Numbered from the stretch's first letter, positions 53,013 to 61,947 are shown. The stretch: 64,000 bases of DNA from Bradyrhizobium cytisi (GCF_008123515.1 NZ_VSSR01000016.1:124001-188000); one strand, 5' to 3'. Translations and numbers: made by a program. Notes: generated from the letters alone by a model not told the origin.

Positions 53013-54359
53013 TCAGTCGCCGATGTAGACGTGACCGCGCTTCTTTGCGACGTGATAAACGACCACGCTCAGCACTGCGACCACAGATCCATAGACGGGA
53101 AAGATCCAGGCCATCTGCGCATGCTGCAACCACACCAGCAAATAGGGTGACGTCCCGCCAAACAGTGATACCCCGAGCGCATACCCGACAGCGATACCCG
53201 TCGTACGTACCGCGCGCGGCATCAGGGTGGTTGCGATGAAGTTGTAGAGAGCCATGTTGAAGCCGACGACCGCGCCTCCGAACACCATCACGAAGAAGAA
53301 CGTGGAAATGCTCTTCTCTGAATAGATCAACGTCAGGAAGAAGCACGCGACGAGCAGCAGCCGCAGCAGCGTGAACGCACGCGAGGGTCGGATCTTGTCT
53401 GCGAAGGCGCCCACGAAGGGTGCTGTGACGATCCAGATCAGGCCCATAAGAGTCGTAATCCCGTACACCCAGGTGCTGTTCTCCTTGAACACGCCGTTCG
53501 CCAGGTTGGGCAAACCAGCGTTCCACGCGTAGTTCGCGATCTGCACCGCTCCGACGACCAGGATGACGGCGAGCAGCGAAAGCCGTACGCTCCAGAGCGT
53601 CTTCCACACGTGGCCTGTGGTCTCCTGAGTTCGCGACAGTTCGTCGCGATGCATGACGTGCTTGATTAAGGTCTCTGGCAGTTTGCTGCGCAAATAGATG
53701 ATCAGCAGGCCGAGCACTCCGCCGACCGCAAAGGGCAGCCGCCAAGCCCATTCGTGCATTGTCTCGGGAGCCACCGAGGCACTCACGAGGAAGGCAACCA
53801 AACTGGATGCGAAGACACCGAGCTGGATAAATGTGCCACTGATCAGACCAAGGTATCGTCCCTCCTTGCCCGGCGGTGCAAGTTCGATCGCAATGGCGTT
53901 GGCGACACCTGCTTCAGCGCCGGTGGCAAGGCCTTGGATGAGCCGGACGAGCAGCAATATCACCGCCGCGGCAACGCCAAGCTCCTTATAACCCGGCAGG
54001 ACGGAAATAAGCAGCGAACACAATGCCATCGCGGTGACGGAGATCATCATCACCCGCTTGTGGCTGATGCGATCGGCGATGGGACCGAGTATCGCTGCTC
54101 CTACCGGTCGCGCCAAGAAGCCCGCGCCGTACACGGCGAGTGCTGCGAGCAGCGACGTGGTCGGGTCACTGGAGGGAAAGAAGAGCGGCGACAGAAAAGA
54201 AGCCATCATTCCGTAGACGGTCCAGTCGTACCACTCCAGGGCTACGCCACCGCCCAAAGCTATGGTCATGCTCTTGGTGGCAACTTGTTTTCCACGCGGC
54301 GTGGCTGGCGCCATGGTTTGCGGCGCGGCGGGAGCCATGGGTTCAACAATGGTGGTCAT
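53013..54359 (-). CDS. MFS transporter, metabolite:H+ symporter (MHS) type
   Basis: A 448-residue transporter with twelve helices and MHS-family landmarks: GGGVALEWYDWTVYGMMASFLSPLFFP (about 36-62), YGAGFLARPVGAAILGPIADRISHKRVM (about 77-104) and LVRLIQGLATGAEAGVANAIA (about 136-156). GGAGGAA lies just upstream of the ATG, and a LacI-type operator is centred 31 bases upstream of the start. MHS members import organic acids and osmolytes by proton symport; here the GH88 and sugar-acid enzymes suggest a uronate, aldonate or related acid. Being first in the pair with GH88, it probably has its own promoter. Confidence 0.88.
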   Translation of the reverse strand: MTTIVEPMAPAAPQTMAPATPRGKQVATKSMTIALGGGVALEWYDWTVYGMMASFLSPLFFPSSDPTTSLLAALAVYGAGFLARPVGAAILGPIADRISHKRVMMISVTAMALCSLLISVLPGYKELGVAAAVILLLVRLIQGLATGAEAGVANAIAIELAPPGKEGRYLGLISGTFIQLGVFASSLVAFLVSASVAPETMHEWAWRLPFAVGGVLGLLIIYLRSKLPETLIKHVMHRDELSRTQETTGHVWKTLWSVRLSLLAVILVVGAVQIANYAWNAGLPNLANGVFKENSTWVYGITTLMGLIWIVTAPFVGAFADKIRPSRAFTLLRLLLVACFFLTLIYSEKSISTFFFVMVFGGAVVGFNMALYNFIATTLMPRAVRTTGIAVGYALGVSLFGGTSPYLLVWLQHAQMAWIFPVYGSVVAVLSVVVYHVAKKRGHVYIGD

Positions 54360-54383
54360 TCATTTCCTCCGATTTTTTTCTGA

Positions 54384-54397
54384 TGAAAACGTTTACA
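54384..54397. promoter_or_regulatory. LacI-type operator upstream of the MHS transporter
   Basis: The 14-base near-perfect palindrome TGAAAACGTTTACA has the central CG and AAACGTTT core of LacI/GalR-family operators. It lies 25 bases upstream of the transporter start, where a bound repressor would block transcription. A copy with one difference is at 57798-57811. The regulator at 57991-59040 is the natural candidate. Confidence 0.6.
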
Positions 54398-54479
54398 TTT
54401 CGGCGCGACAGCACCTCTTTCAGAGTTGCCGCATTGCGGACGATCGCTAGGTCATCGGGTAATCTGAGTTCTGCTCCCG

Positions 54480-55265
54480 TCAGCGTCCGGAGAATACTGG
54501 TTGCCGTTTTTCGACGAAGGCAGCCATGCCCTCCTTTTGATCATCGGTGGTGAAAGCGTACCGGATCGCGCGCCGCTCAATCGCCAAGCCGGCCGACAGT
54601 GGGGTTTCGTAAGCTGCCAGAATCGATTCCTTGGCTAACTGAGCAGCGATCGGCGCACGACTCGAGATGACGCGCGCTATCGCGAGCGCGCGTCCTACCA
54701 ACTCGGAGGCCGGCAGCATTTCGGATGCGAGTCCCGCAGCCACTGCCTGTTCCGCGCTGATTGGCTCGCCGGTCAACACCATCTGCATGGCCAGGGACTT
54801 GCCAACAATCCGCGTCAAGCGCTGGGTAGCGCCATCACCCGGCATGATCCCGATCGTGATTTCCGGCTGCGCGAGCACGCTGTCTTCCGCCACCAGCAGG
54901 ATGTCAGCGAGCATCGCGAGCTCGAGGCCGCCGCCCAGGCACACCCCTCGAACGGCCACAATGAGCGGCTTGGGGAAGCCGGCGATGATATCCCATGCAT
55001 CCTGCCGTGTGGGATCGCTCAGCGCCTCGAAGCCGTGCTGCTGCATCTCTTTGATGTCAGCACCAGCGGAGAAGGCGCGTTCATCCCCGCTGAGAACTAC
55101 GCATCGCACAGACTCATCGGAACGAGCCGCACGAAGCGCGTCGGCAAGCTGTCCCAGCAGGGCCGCACTCAATGCATTTCTTTGCCTTGGGCGATTGAGC
55201 CTCAGCAAGAGTATAGCTGGGTCAGGCCGCTCGACGACGATGAGGCACTCGGTGACGTGGTTCAT
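54480..55265 (-). CDS. Enoyl-CoA hydratase/isomerase family protein, canonical active site
   Basis: The 261-residue product starts at ATG 55265 with AAGGA upstream; an ATG at 55283 would add six residues. It is a crotonase: oxyanion-hole segments GDERAFSAGADIKEM (about 59-73) and CLGGGLELAMLADI (about 103-116), and both catalytic Glu positions of enoyl-CoA hydratase are kept (GLELAM and QPEITIGIMPGDGATQRL). The carboxy terminus (FTTDDQKEGMAAFVEKRQPVF) closely matches the classical hydratase. It lies 51 bases downstream of the second crotonase gene and probably shares its transcript. Confidence 0.9.
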   Translation of the reverse strand: MNHVTECLIVVERPDPAILLLRLNRPRQRNALSAALLGQLADALRAARSDESVRCVVLSGDERAFSAGADIKEMQQHGFEALSDPTRQDAWDIIAGFPKPLIVAVRGVCLGGGLELAMLADILLVAEDSVLAQPEITIGIMPGDGATQRLTRIVGKSLAMQMVLTGEPISAEQAVAAGLASEMLPASELVGRALAIARVISSRAPIAAQLAKESILAAYETPLSAGLAIERRAIRYAFTTDDQKEGMAAFVEKRQPVFSGR

Positions 55266-55316
55266 GTCAATCCTTGAAAACAACCCGTGTGAAGAGCCTT
55301 TTTATGTACCCGGACG

Positions 55317-56081
55317 TTAGGCGCCGGCGGTCTTCTTCGGAAGGAAGCGTTGCATATTCGCCCGGGCCGTCTCGTGGAGGATGTCCTGAGCAAAGTAGCG
55401 GTTCGCCAAGTCATCCATGACTTCTGCCCTCGCGGTTACCGAAGTGGAGAAAAATTGTTTCGTGGTCTGCACGGCGTGAGGCGGCATTGCCGCTAGGCCT
55501 TTAGCGTAGCGGAGCGCTGCCTCACGAGCAGTTTCAGTTGGAGGCGAGAGAATGTCAGCCAGTCGCAACCGATGAGCCTCCACGCCATCGATCGCAGTCG
55601 GGCTCCAGCTCAAGGAGCGAGCCGCAAACGGCCCAACGCGCGCAGCTAACGTGTCCAGCCCGAAGCCCGGCAACCAGCCTAGAGACACTTCCGGCAAATG
55701 CCAGCGCGTTGCTCGAGCCGTCACGACAACATCGCATGAGGCTGCCAGCATAAAGCCTCCGCCCAAGGCAAACCCATCGACAGCGCAGACGACAGGCTTT
55801 CTGACAAGAGCGAGAGAGCGCACAAATGCACCCAATCGGCGGTTCAGGTCGAAGGTGTCGTTGATGCCGCCGGCCGAAAAATCCTTGAGATCTGCACCGG
55901 CTGAGAAACCGGGGCCGTTTCCAGCGAGCAATATCACATTGACGTCCTTATCGTTGGCCGCCCTGCCCACCGATTCAACCAGATCTTTCAGAATGTCTTC
56001 GCCCAGAGCGTTGCGTCGCTCTGGCCTATTCATCGCCAGGATCTCGACCTGGTCCTCGTATTCTCTTGAAACGAACTTCAC
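55317..56081 (-). CDS. Enoyl-CoA hydratase/isomerase family protein, diverged active site
   Basis: A 254-residue crotonase-fold protein starting at GTG 56081 with GGGAG upstream. The oxyanion segments are GNGPGFSAGADLKDF (about 54-68) and ALGGGFMLAASCDV (about 105-118). One of the two hydratase Glu positions is changed (GFMLAA instead of GxELA), while the second (HLPEVSLGWLPG) is retained, so it may be an isomerase, hydrolase or specialised hydratase rather than a standard one. It lies 14 bases after the CoA-transferase gene. Together with the first crotonase and the CoA-transferase it suggests activation and hydration of an unsaturated carboxylic acid. Confidence 0.87.
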   Translation of the reverse strand: MKFVSREYEDQVEILAMNRPERRNALGEDILKDLVESVGRAANDKDVNVILLAGNGPGFSAGADLKDFSAGGINDTFDLNRRLGAFVRSLALVRKPVVCAVDGFALGGGFMLAASCDVVVTARATRWHLPEVSLGWLPGFGLDTLAARVGPFAARSLSWSPTAIDGVEAHRLRLADILSPPTETAREAALRYAKGLAAMPPHAVQTTKQFFSTSVTARAEVMDDLANRYFAQDILHETARANMQRFLPKKTAGA

Positions 56082-56095
56082 GTCAGCCGCTCCCT

Positions 56096-57691
56096 TTATG
56101 CCTGTGCTGTGCCATCGTGGAACCGCGCCGCCAAGTTCATCGGCTCATTTTTAAATATCCTCGAATCCATCAGCTTTAGGTCGGGTGACACGAGTACGTC
56201 GAATTCAATATTCGGCAGCACGTGCTTTTCGACTGATACGCCAGGCGCTACTTCGGTCAGCATCAGGCCGTTCGCCGTAAGCTTGAATACGGCACGCTCG
56301 GTGATGAAGACGACCTCTTGCTGGCGCTCCTGTGAGAAACGGCCACTGAAGGTGATTTGGTAGACGTCCTTCACCCACTTTTTGACCGTTCCCTCATTAG
56401 CAATGACGAGAGCCCCACCGTCCGGGACCGCCTTCAATCCGGACGCCGTGAGAGTCCCGGAGAAAACGACTTTTCGGGCGCCCTGGCTGATGTTTATGAA
56501 GCCGCCTGGTCCTATGATCTTGTCACCGAAGCGGCTCACATTGACGTTGCCGTATCGATCGACTTCCGCAGAAGACAGGAATGCGATGTCCAACCCGCCC
56601 CCATCGTAGAAATCGAACTGATCCGGTTGCGGCGCTATCATGTCGTAGTTCGTACCGGCGCCGGCATCCTGTCCGGGCGCAGGAATGCCGCCGATTACCC
56701 CCTGCTCAGCCGTCATTGTGACTGAGCGATATATTCCTTCTTCGGCGGCGACGACCGCAATTCCGTTCGAGATGCCGTAGCCGATGTTGACGGTAGCTCC
56801 GGGGGTCAACTCAAGCGCCGCGCGTCGCGCGATTACCTTTCTCACATCGAAGGGCAGCGACGCGATTTTACCATCCGGTACGCGCATTTTTCCGGCATAG
56901 GCTGGGCTGTACTCCGTGGCATAGGTCTGTCGCTGATCGGGATCGACGACCAGATAATCGACCAGAACTCCAGGTATTCTTACTTCTCGTTGGTTCAGCG
57001 TATTGGAAGCGGCTACCCGCTTGACCTGGACAATGACTATTCCACCCGAGCGGCGCGCGGCAGCCGCGATCGACATGCTTTCGCCGACATAGGCCTCGTC
57101 CTCGAGCGAGATATTTCCCTTCTCGTCGGCAATACTGCCTCTCAGGATCGCGACATGGATCGGGAAGGTCTTATAGAGCAGGTGTTCTTCGCCTTCGATA
57201 TCGACAACAGCAACCATATCCTCTTTGCTGCACTCACTCTGCCTGCAGCCGCCGATGCGAGGATCGGCAAATGTCCGGAGCCCAACTTTCGTAATCACGC
57301 CGGGCCGCCCGGCTGCATTTTCGCGAGCGAGCTGCGCCAAGACGCCCTGTGGGATCGTGTACGCTTCAATTTCATTGGCCAGTGCGCGTTGTCCAAGCGC
57401 AGGGCAATTGTTCAAACCGCTCGCCACAACTCGACGCACGAGGCCCGCGGCCGCCAATTTATTGAAACCGGTCGTGGCCCAATCGCCAATGGCCACCGTA
57501 CCGACCAGCATCAAATTCTTAGGAGACCCCTGCTCGGAATGAATGTCGCGGAGCGCGTCGATGATCAGCTCGGGGATCGCAACTCCGGCTGAACCACCGA
57601 AATAGACGCAATCACCATCGGAGATCAGCGATACGGCTTGCCTAGCCGTAATAATTGGCACCTCTCCCGTTCGTTTGTTCTTCGCTTGCAT
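56096..57691 (-). CDS. Family I CoA-transferase (acetate/propionate/3-oxoacid type, YdiF-like)
   Basis: The 531-residue single-chain product starts at ATG 57691 with GGTGGAG upstream. It has two CoA-transferase halves: ITARQAVSLISDGDCVYFGGSAG (about 14-36) and LELTPGATVNIGYGISNGIAV (near 310). The catalytic Glu lies in MTAEQGVIGGIPAPGQ (about residue 335), as in the EsG motif of the family. It moves CoA from acetyl-CoA or another donor to a carboxylic acid in the cytoplasm. It is first in a leftward unit with two crotonases, and a LacI-type operator is about 107 bases upstream. Confidence 0.9.
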   Translation of the reverse strand: MQAKNKRTGEVPIITARQAVSLISDGDCVYFGGSAGVAIPELIIDALRDIHSEQGSPKNLMLVGTVAIGDWATTGFNKLAAAGLVRRVVASGLNNCPALGQRALANEIEAYTIPQGVLAQLARENAAGRPGVITKVGLRTFADPRIGGCRQSECSKEDMVAVVDIEGEEHLLYKTFPIHVAILRGSIADEKGNISLEDEAYVGESMSIAAAARRSGGIVIVQVKRVAASNTLNQREVRIPGVLVDYLVVDPDQRQTYATEYSPAYAGKMRVPDGKIASLPFDVRKVIARRAALELTPGATVNIGYGISNGIAVVAAEEGIYRSVTMTAEQGVIGGIPAPGQDAGAGTNYDMIAPQPDQFDFYDGGGLDIAFLSSAEVDRYGNVNVSRFGDKIIGPGGFINISQGARKVVFSGTLTASGLKAVPDGGALVIANEGTVKKWVKDVYQITFSGRFSQERQQEVVFITERAVFKLTANGLMLTEVAPGVSVEKHVLPNIEFDVLVSPDLKLMDSRIFKNEPMNLAARFHDGTAQA

Positions 57692-57797
57692 GCCTTCTCC
57701 ACCGTCCAACCGCCGGCTCATTACTTCTCACCACCCAAGCTTTGCCTCGCACCGGGCGCCGTTGCCGCTCGCGAGCACATTTGCTTCGTGGAAACTA

Positions 57798-57811
57798 TGA
57801 AAAGGTTTACA
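57798..57811. promoter_or_regulatory. LacI-type operator upstream of the CoA-transferase unit
   Basis: TGAAAAGGTTTACA differs at one base from the palindrome at 54384-54397. It lies in the divergent gap between the CoA-transferase gene (leftward) and the LacI gene at 57991 (rightward), so it could control both. A weaker imperfect palindrome (TGGTAACGATTTCACCA, 57925-57941) nearer the LacI start may be an autoregulatory half-match. Confidence 0.55.
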
Positions 57812-57990
57812 TAGCCCTGCCCTGTCTCGCAAGAGAAAAGATTCCCGGCAGCGAAAAGTAGCTCGATTTCGCAGTTTCTGATGGCTTTCTGGGTCTTTTA
57901 TCAGTTCCGTAGTCCAATTTAATATGGTAACGATTTCACCATGGATCTAGCCCGCAGCCTCCCAGGCTGGCGTGAGGAAGAAATAGGCTC

Positions 57991-59040
57991 ATGGCTTTGG
58001 AAAAACTGGCCCGTGTGGACCAAAGGCAATCACCGACCGTCGTTGAGATAGCGAAGCGCGCGGGATGTTCTATCGCCACAGTTTCGCGTGTGTTGAATCG
58101 ACCGGAAACCGTCGCGATCGACTTGAGAGAGCGCATTCTCCGCATCGTGGATGAACTCGGCTACGTTCCCAACGGATCAGCACGCGCGCTGCGATCGTCG
58201 CGCTCCCGATTGATTGGCTTGATAGTTCCGACATTAGACAGCGCGATCTTCACTCGAATGCTTGAAGGTCTGGAGAGCCGGCTAGCACCAGCCGGCGCGT
58301 CGCTGGTCTACTCTGCAACGGGTTACGATCTGGACCGAGAAATTCGCGTCGTGCGTAATCTTATCGAAAAGGGCGTCGACGGCATTGTTCTCGTGGGCTC
58401 TTGCCATCGAAAGGAAACCCTCAAACTGCTGCGTGAACACAGGGTAAGATTTGCTGTAACTTACGCCCTCTCGGAAGATGTTTCGATTCCCAGCATGGGT
58501 TTTGACAATCGCAGTGGTGGGGCTTTGGCAGCAAGCTACCTTGCAGACCTCGGTCACAAGAATCTTGCAGTCATTGCTGGGGTAACGCGCGAGAACGACC
58601 GTGCATCTGGTCGCCTTGAGGGCTTCCTCGCCATGGCTGAACGTCGCGGAATAGATCGTTCCAGCATTGTCGTCGTGGAATCGCCCTACGAGTTCAGCCG
58701 TGGCCGAGCCGCAGCTAAAATCATTCTCAATCAAAATAGAAATGTAACGGCGATATTTTGCGGGAGCGACGTGCTTGCTGTCGGAGCACTGCGCGCCTGC
58801 AAAGATGCTGGATTGAGCGTTCCTCAAGACATATCGATGATCGGTTTCGATAACCTCGATATTGCCGAATATCTCACTCCCGGCCTCACGACGGTTGACG
58901 TCCCGGCTCGCCTGATGGGCGAACAGGCAGCTAACTACTTTCTGGCAGATCAAAATTCGCTGGATATACACTCCAGGGTCGAGCTCGAAACGCGGTTGAT
59001 CGTTCGACAATCAACTGCGCCGGCGAGAGATCGGCAATGA
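57991..59040 (+). CDS. LacI/GalR-family transcriptional regulator (first)
   Basis: A 349-residue regulator. The helix-turn-helix and hinge read TVVEIAKRAGCSIATVSRVLNRPETVAIDLRERI (about 16-49) and LGYVPNGSARALRSSRS (about 55-71). The periplasmic-binding-like effector domain follows (IGLIVPTLDSAIFTRMLEGLE; IFCGSDVLAVGALRACKDAGLSVPQDISMIGFDNLDIAEYL near 250-290). The IATVSRVLN recognition helix suits TGWAAACGTTTWCA-type operators, which occur at 54384 and 57798. The ligand is probably a sugar acid from the pathway. It is divergent from the CoA-transferase. Confidence 0.92.
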   Translation: MALEKLARVDQRQSPTVVEIAKRAGCSIATVSRVLNRPETVAIDLRERILRIVDELGYVPNGSARALRSSRSRLIGLIVPTLDSAIFTRMLEGLESRLAPAGASLVYSATGYDLDREIRVVRNLIEKGVDGIVLVGSCHRKETLKLLREHRVRFAVTYALSEDVSIPSMGFDNRSGGALAASYLADLGHKNLAVIAGVTRENDRASGRLEGFLAMAERRGIDRSSIVVVESPYEFSRGRAAAKIILNQNRNVTAIFCGSDVLAVGALRACKDAGLSVPQDISMIGFDNLDIAEYLTPGLTTVDVPARLMGEQAANYFLADQNSLDIHSRVELETRLIVRQSTAPARDRQ

Positions 59041-59081
59041 CAGGAAGCGCATCCCCACGTTGTTGCCCGGCTGACCTCCTC

Positions 59082-59097
59082 CATTCCAATCGGAATG
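59082..59097. repeat. Perfect inverted repeat, candidate operator
   Basis: CATTCC and GGAATG form a perfect six-base inverted repeat around AATC in the 354-base gap between the first LacI gene and the dehydratase gene. It lies 42 bases after the LacI stop. It is too short to be a strong terminator and lacks a T-run, so a protein-binding site is as likely. Confidence 0.3.
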
Positions 59098-59233
59098 AAC
59101 GTGCCACTAAGCTCAGGCGTCGAACGACAGCTGCTAGAGGCGCTTCGCAGGCTCCTGGTCGATGTTCGCGCCCACCTGAGGCCACTTTTTGAATCTCGGC
59201 CGAACTGCAGGAGGGCTGACCAGCAATAGTCAA

Positions 59234-59250
59234 ACTATCAGCCGGATAGT
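59234..59250. repeat. Perfect inverted repeat, candidate operator of the dehydratase/dehydrogenase operon
   Basis: ACTATC and GATAGT are perfect inverted arms around a five-base spacer (AGCCG), about 145 bases upstream of the dehydratase start at 59395. The remaining part of the 59041-59394 gap holds no gene I can support. The second LacI-type regulator (61948) is a candidate binder, but its recognition sequence cannot be predicted with confidence. Confidence 0.35.
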
Positions 59251-59394
59251 GATGCTTCGCAGGTGCAGGTGATCAAGATTGAGGCCAGTTCTCACCTGCT
59301 GTTCGAGCCATAGAACATTTGCGATACCGGATCGATACGCCCACGCCAGCTGCTCGTCCCTATGCTCCTCATCACCGAAAAGAGATCCTGACCC

Positions 59395-60324
59395 ATGCAA
59401 GCCCCAGAACGCGCACTCTATAATGGCCTGTTTCCCGTCGCGCCAACGCCATTCACGGACTCTGGCGATCTCGACATTGAGGGTCAACGGCGTGTTTTGG
59501 ATTGCATGATCGATCAGAAGGTCGACGGAATTTGCATCCTGGCCAACTATTCCGAGCAGTTCCTGTTGTCGGACGAGGAACGCAGATTGCTAGTTGACCT
59601 CTGCCTATCACATGTGGCTGGTCGCAAGCCGGTCATGGTGACATGCAGCCATTTCAGCACTCGCATCGCGGTGGAGCGTGCACGCTATGCGGCCGAGCGA
59701 GGCGCAAGCCTTCTCATGCTGATGCCGCCTTACCACGGCTCAGGTCTTAAGGCGGACGAGGCCCACATGCTCGAGCATTTCGCTCGTGTGGCCGATGCGG
59801 CAAGAATCCCGGTCATGGTGCAGGATGCGCCGCTCAGCGGCGTAACGCTCTCGGTACCCTTTCTCGTGCGGCTGGCACGAGAGGTGCCGCTCGTTAGCTA
59901 TTTTAAGATCGAAGTCCCGTTTGCTGCAGCGAAGCTGCGCAGCCTGATCGAGGCAGGAGATGCTGCCATAGCAGGTCCATTTGACGGAGAGGAAGCCATT
60001 ACCATGATGGCAGATCTGGAAGCTGGCGCCACCGGGACGATGTCGAGCGCGCTATGTCCCGATTTGTTGCGTCCTGTTTTCGATCATCATATGGCGGGTC
60101 GGAGCACGGAAGCGGCCGCGGCGTATGCAAACGTGCTGCCTCTGATCAACTACGAGAACCGACAATGTGGCCTGCGCGCTGCCAAGAGCGTGATGAAGGA
60201 AGGCAACGTCATCAGATGTGACGCTGTGCGGCATCCGCTGGAGCAAATTCATCCCAAAACGAAAAGCGGGCTGATTGAGCTTGCGCGCGGGGTCAACCCG
60301 CTGGCCCTCCGCTGGGGACGCTGA
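59395..60324 (+). CDS. DHDPS-family dehydratase, L-2-keto-3-deoxyarabonate dehydratase-like
   Basis: A 309-residue member of the dihydrodipicolinate synthase/N-acetylneuraminate lyase superfamily. The Schiff-base lysine is Lys171 in SYFKIEVP. The usual Tyr-containing YNxP motif is replaced by VMVQDAPLSG (140-149), a variant I associate with L-2-keto-3-deoxyarabonate (L-KDA) dehydratase. That enzyme yields alpha-ketoglutarate semialdehyde, exactly the substrate of the next gene product (60416), so the two form a consistent pair in a non-phosphorylative pentose or sugar-acid route ending in alpha-ketoglutarate. 5-keto-4-deoxyglucarate dehydratase is a related alternative that would fit uronate breakdown. 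Confidence 0.82.
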   Translation: MQAPERALYNGLFPVAPTPFTDSGDLDIEGQRRVLDCMIDQKVDGICILANYSEQFLLSDEERRLLVDLCLSHVAGRKPVMVTCSHFSTRIAVERARYAAERGASLLMLMPPYHGSGLKADEAHMLEHFARVADAARIPVMVQDAPLSGVTLSVPFLVRLAREVPLVSYFKIEVPFAAAKLRSLIEAGDAAIAGPFDGEEAITMMADLEAGATGTMSSALCPDLLRPVFDHHMAGRSTEAAAAYANVLPLINYENRQCGLRAAKSVMKEGNVIRCDAVRHPLEQIHPKTKSGLIELARGVNPLALRWGR

Positions 60325-60415
60325 ATGGTTCTGCCTAAAGCGACTTACTCGGCGAACTGACGCGACGCCGAAAGTTTATGCACCTACGAAATTCAATCAA
60401 GTTCAGAGCTTATCC

Positions 60416-61864
60416 ATGACAAACAACTATATTGCTGGCGAATGGCTCCCGGTCGCGGGGGCCGCCCCAAATATCAACCCGTCCAATACCAACGATGTTG
60501 TGGGCGACTATGCCCACGCCTCGATTGCCGAGACTGAGCGCGCGATTGCCGCTGCTTACGACGCCTTTCCGGCTTGGTCGCGCTCCACCATCCAGACGCG
60601 GCATGACATTCTAAAGGCGATCGGCGACGAGATCCACGCTCGCAAGGACGAGCTCGGCCGCCTGCTTTCCCGCGAGGAGGGCAAGACCTTGCCAGAAGGC
60701 ATCGGCGAGGTCGCGCGTGCCGGACAGATTTTCCAATTCTTCGCTGGCGAGTGCCTTCGGATGGCGGGCGAGAAGCTGCCATCAGTACGGCCGTCCGTCG
60801 ATGTGGAGATCACCCGCGAGCCGGTCGGCGTCATCGGGCTCATCACTCCCTGGAACTTTCCGATCGCAATTCCAGCCTGGAAGATCGCGCCGGCACTTGC
60901 TTACGGCAACGCCGTTGTGTTCAAGCCTGCCGAGCTCGTGCCGGGTTCGGCTCATGCGCTCGCCGAGATTATCGTCCGCGCCGGAGCGCCGGCAGGTGTA
61001 TTCAACCTGGTCATGGGCCGGGGGTCGGTCGTCGGCGAGGCGATGCTGAGTAGCTCGAAGGTTTCCGCCATCTCCTTTACGGGCTCGGTGCTGACGGGGC
61101 GCAAGATCGCCCAGACCTGCATCACTTCTGAACAGATGAAGAAGCTTCAACTCGAGATGGGTGGCAAGAACCCTATGGTGGTCCTTGATGATACCGATCT
61201 GAAGCTGGCAGTGGAATGCGCCGTGAACAGCGCCTTCTTCTCCACCGGCCAGCGCTGCACGGCCTCGTCGCGGCTGATTGTGACTGATGGCATCCACGAT
61301 CGATTCGTGGCCGCGATGCAGAAGCGGATGCAGGGGCTTGTCATTGACAGTGCTTTGAAAGCCGGCACGCATGTCGGCCCGGTCGTAGACCAAAGCCAAC
61401 TCGACCAGGACCTGAAATATATCAGCATTGGCCAGGCGGAAGGCGCCAAGCTTGTTGCCGGGGGCGAGCTCCTGAAACGCGAGACGCCCGGATTCTATCT
61501 CGCCCCCGCGTTGCTCACGGAAGTGAGCAATCAGATGCGTGTGGCGCGCGAGGAGATTTTCGGGCCAGTCGCCACTGTGATCCGGGCGAAGGACTACGAC
61601 GAGGCACTTGAACTCGCCAACGACACGCCGTTCGGCCTGTCGTCGGGGATCTGCACCACGAGTCTAAAATACGCCAGCCACTTCAAGCGCAATGCAGAGG
61701 CCGGCATGGTGATGGTGAATTTGCCGACGGCCGGCGTGGACTACCACGTGCCATTCGGCGGCCGCAAAGGGTCAAGCTATGGTCCGCGCGAGCAGGGCCG
61801 TTACGCGCAGGAGTTCTATACGACGGTGAAGACCGCCTACACTTTCGACGGCAACGGTCCTTAG
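60416..61864 (+). CDS. Alpha-ketoglutarate semialdehyde dehydrogenase
   Basis: The 482-residue aldehyde dehydrogenase starts at ATG 60416; an upstream in-frame start at 60275 lies inside the dehydratase gene. Catalytic features are the cofactor loop LITPWNFPIAIPAWKIAPAL (about 145-164), the FTGSVLTGRKIA nucleotide segment (about 222-233), Glu in KLQLEMGGKNP (about 247) and Cys in STGQRCTASSRL (about 281). It resembles the KGSADH group of NAD(P)-dependent enzymes that oxidise alpha-ketoglutarate semialdehyde to alpha-ketoglutarate. It follows the dehydratase by 91 bases and is likely co-transcribed. Confidence 0.88.
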   Translation: MTNNYIAGEWLPVAGAAPNINPSNTNDVVGDYAHASIAETERAIAAAYDAFPAWSRSTIQTRHDILKAIGDEIHARKDELGRLLSREEGKTLPEGIGEVARAGQIFQFFAGECLRMAGEKLPSVRPSVDVEITREPVGVIGLITPWNFPIAIPAWKIAPALAYGNAVVFKPAELVPGSAHALAEIIVRAGAPAGVFNLVMGRGSVVGEAMLSSSKVSAISFTGSVLTGRKIAQTCITSEQMKKLQLEMGGKNPMVVLDDTDLKLAVECAVNSAFFSTGQRCTASSRLIVTDGIHDRFVAAMQKRMQGLVIDSALKAGTHVGPVVDQSQLDQDLKYISIGQAEGAKLVAGGELLKRETPGFYLAPALLTEVSNQMRVAREEIFGPVATVIRAKDYDEALELANDTPFGLSSGICTTSLKYASHFKRNAEAGMVMVNLPTAGVDYHVPFGGRKGSSYGPREQGRYAQEFYTTVKTAYTFDGNGP

Positions 61865-61947
61865 ACCCACATGACCAAGTCGAGGGGGTAAGTGCGCCGA
61901 AGCGGCGAATCTTCCGTGTTGATCAAAATCACGCCGGAGGCAAGTAT

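Noticed and set aside
51796..53751. Reading the GH88 gene as a 651-residue protein
   Set aside because: The first 270 residues are Arg/His-rich shadow sequence over the MHS transporter gene. GH88 homology starts exactly at the ATG at 52944, which has its own ribosome-binding site.
57925..57941. TGGTAACGATTTCACCA as a third LacI operator
   Set aside because: Only about half of the arm positions are symmetric and it lacks the AAACGTTT core, so it is mentioned only as a weak possibility.
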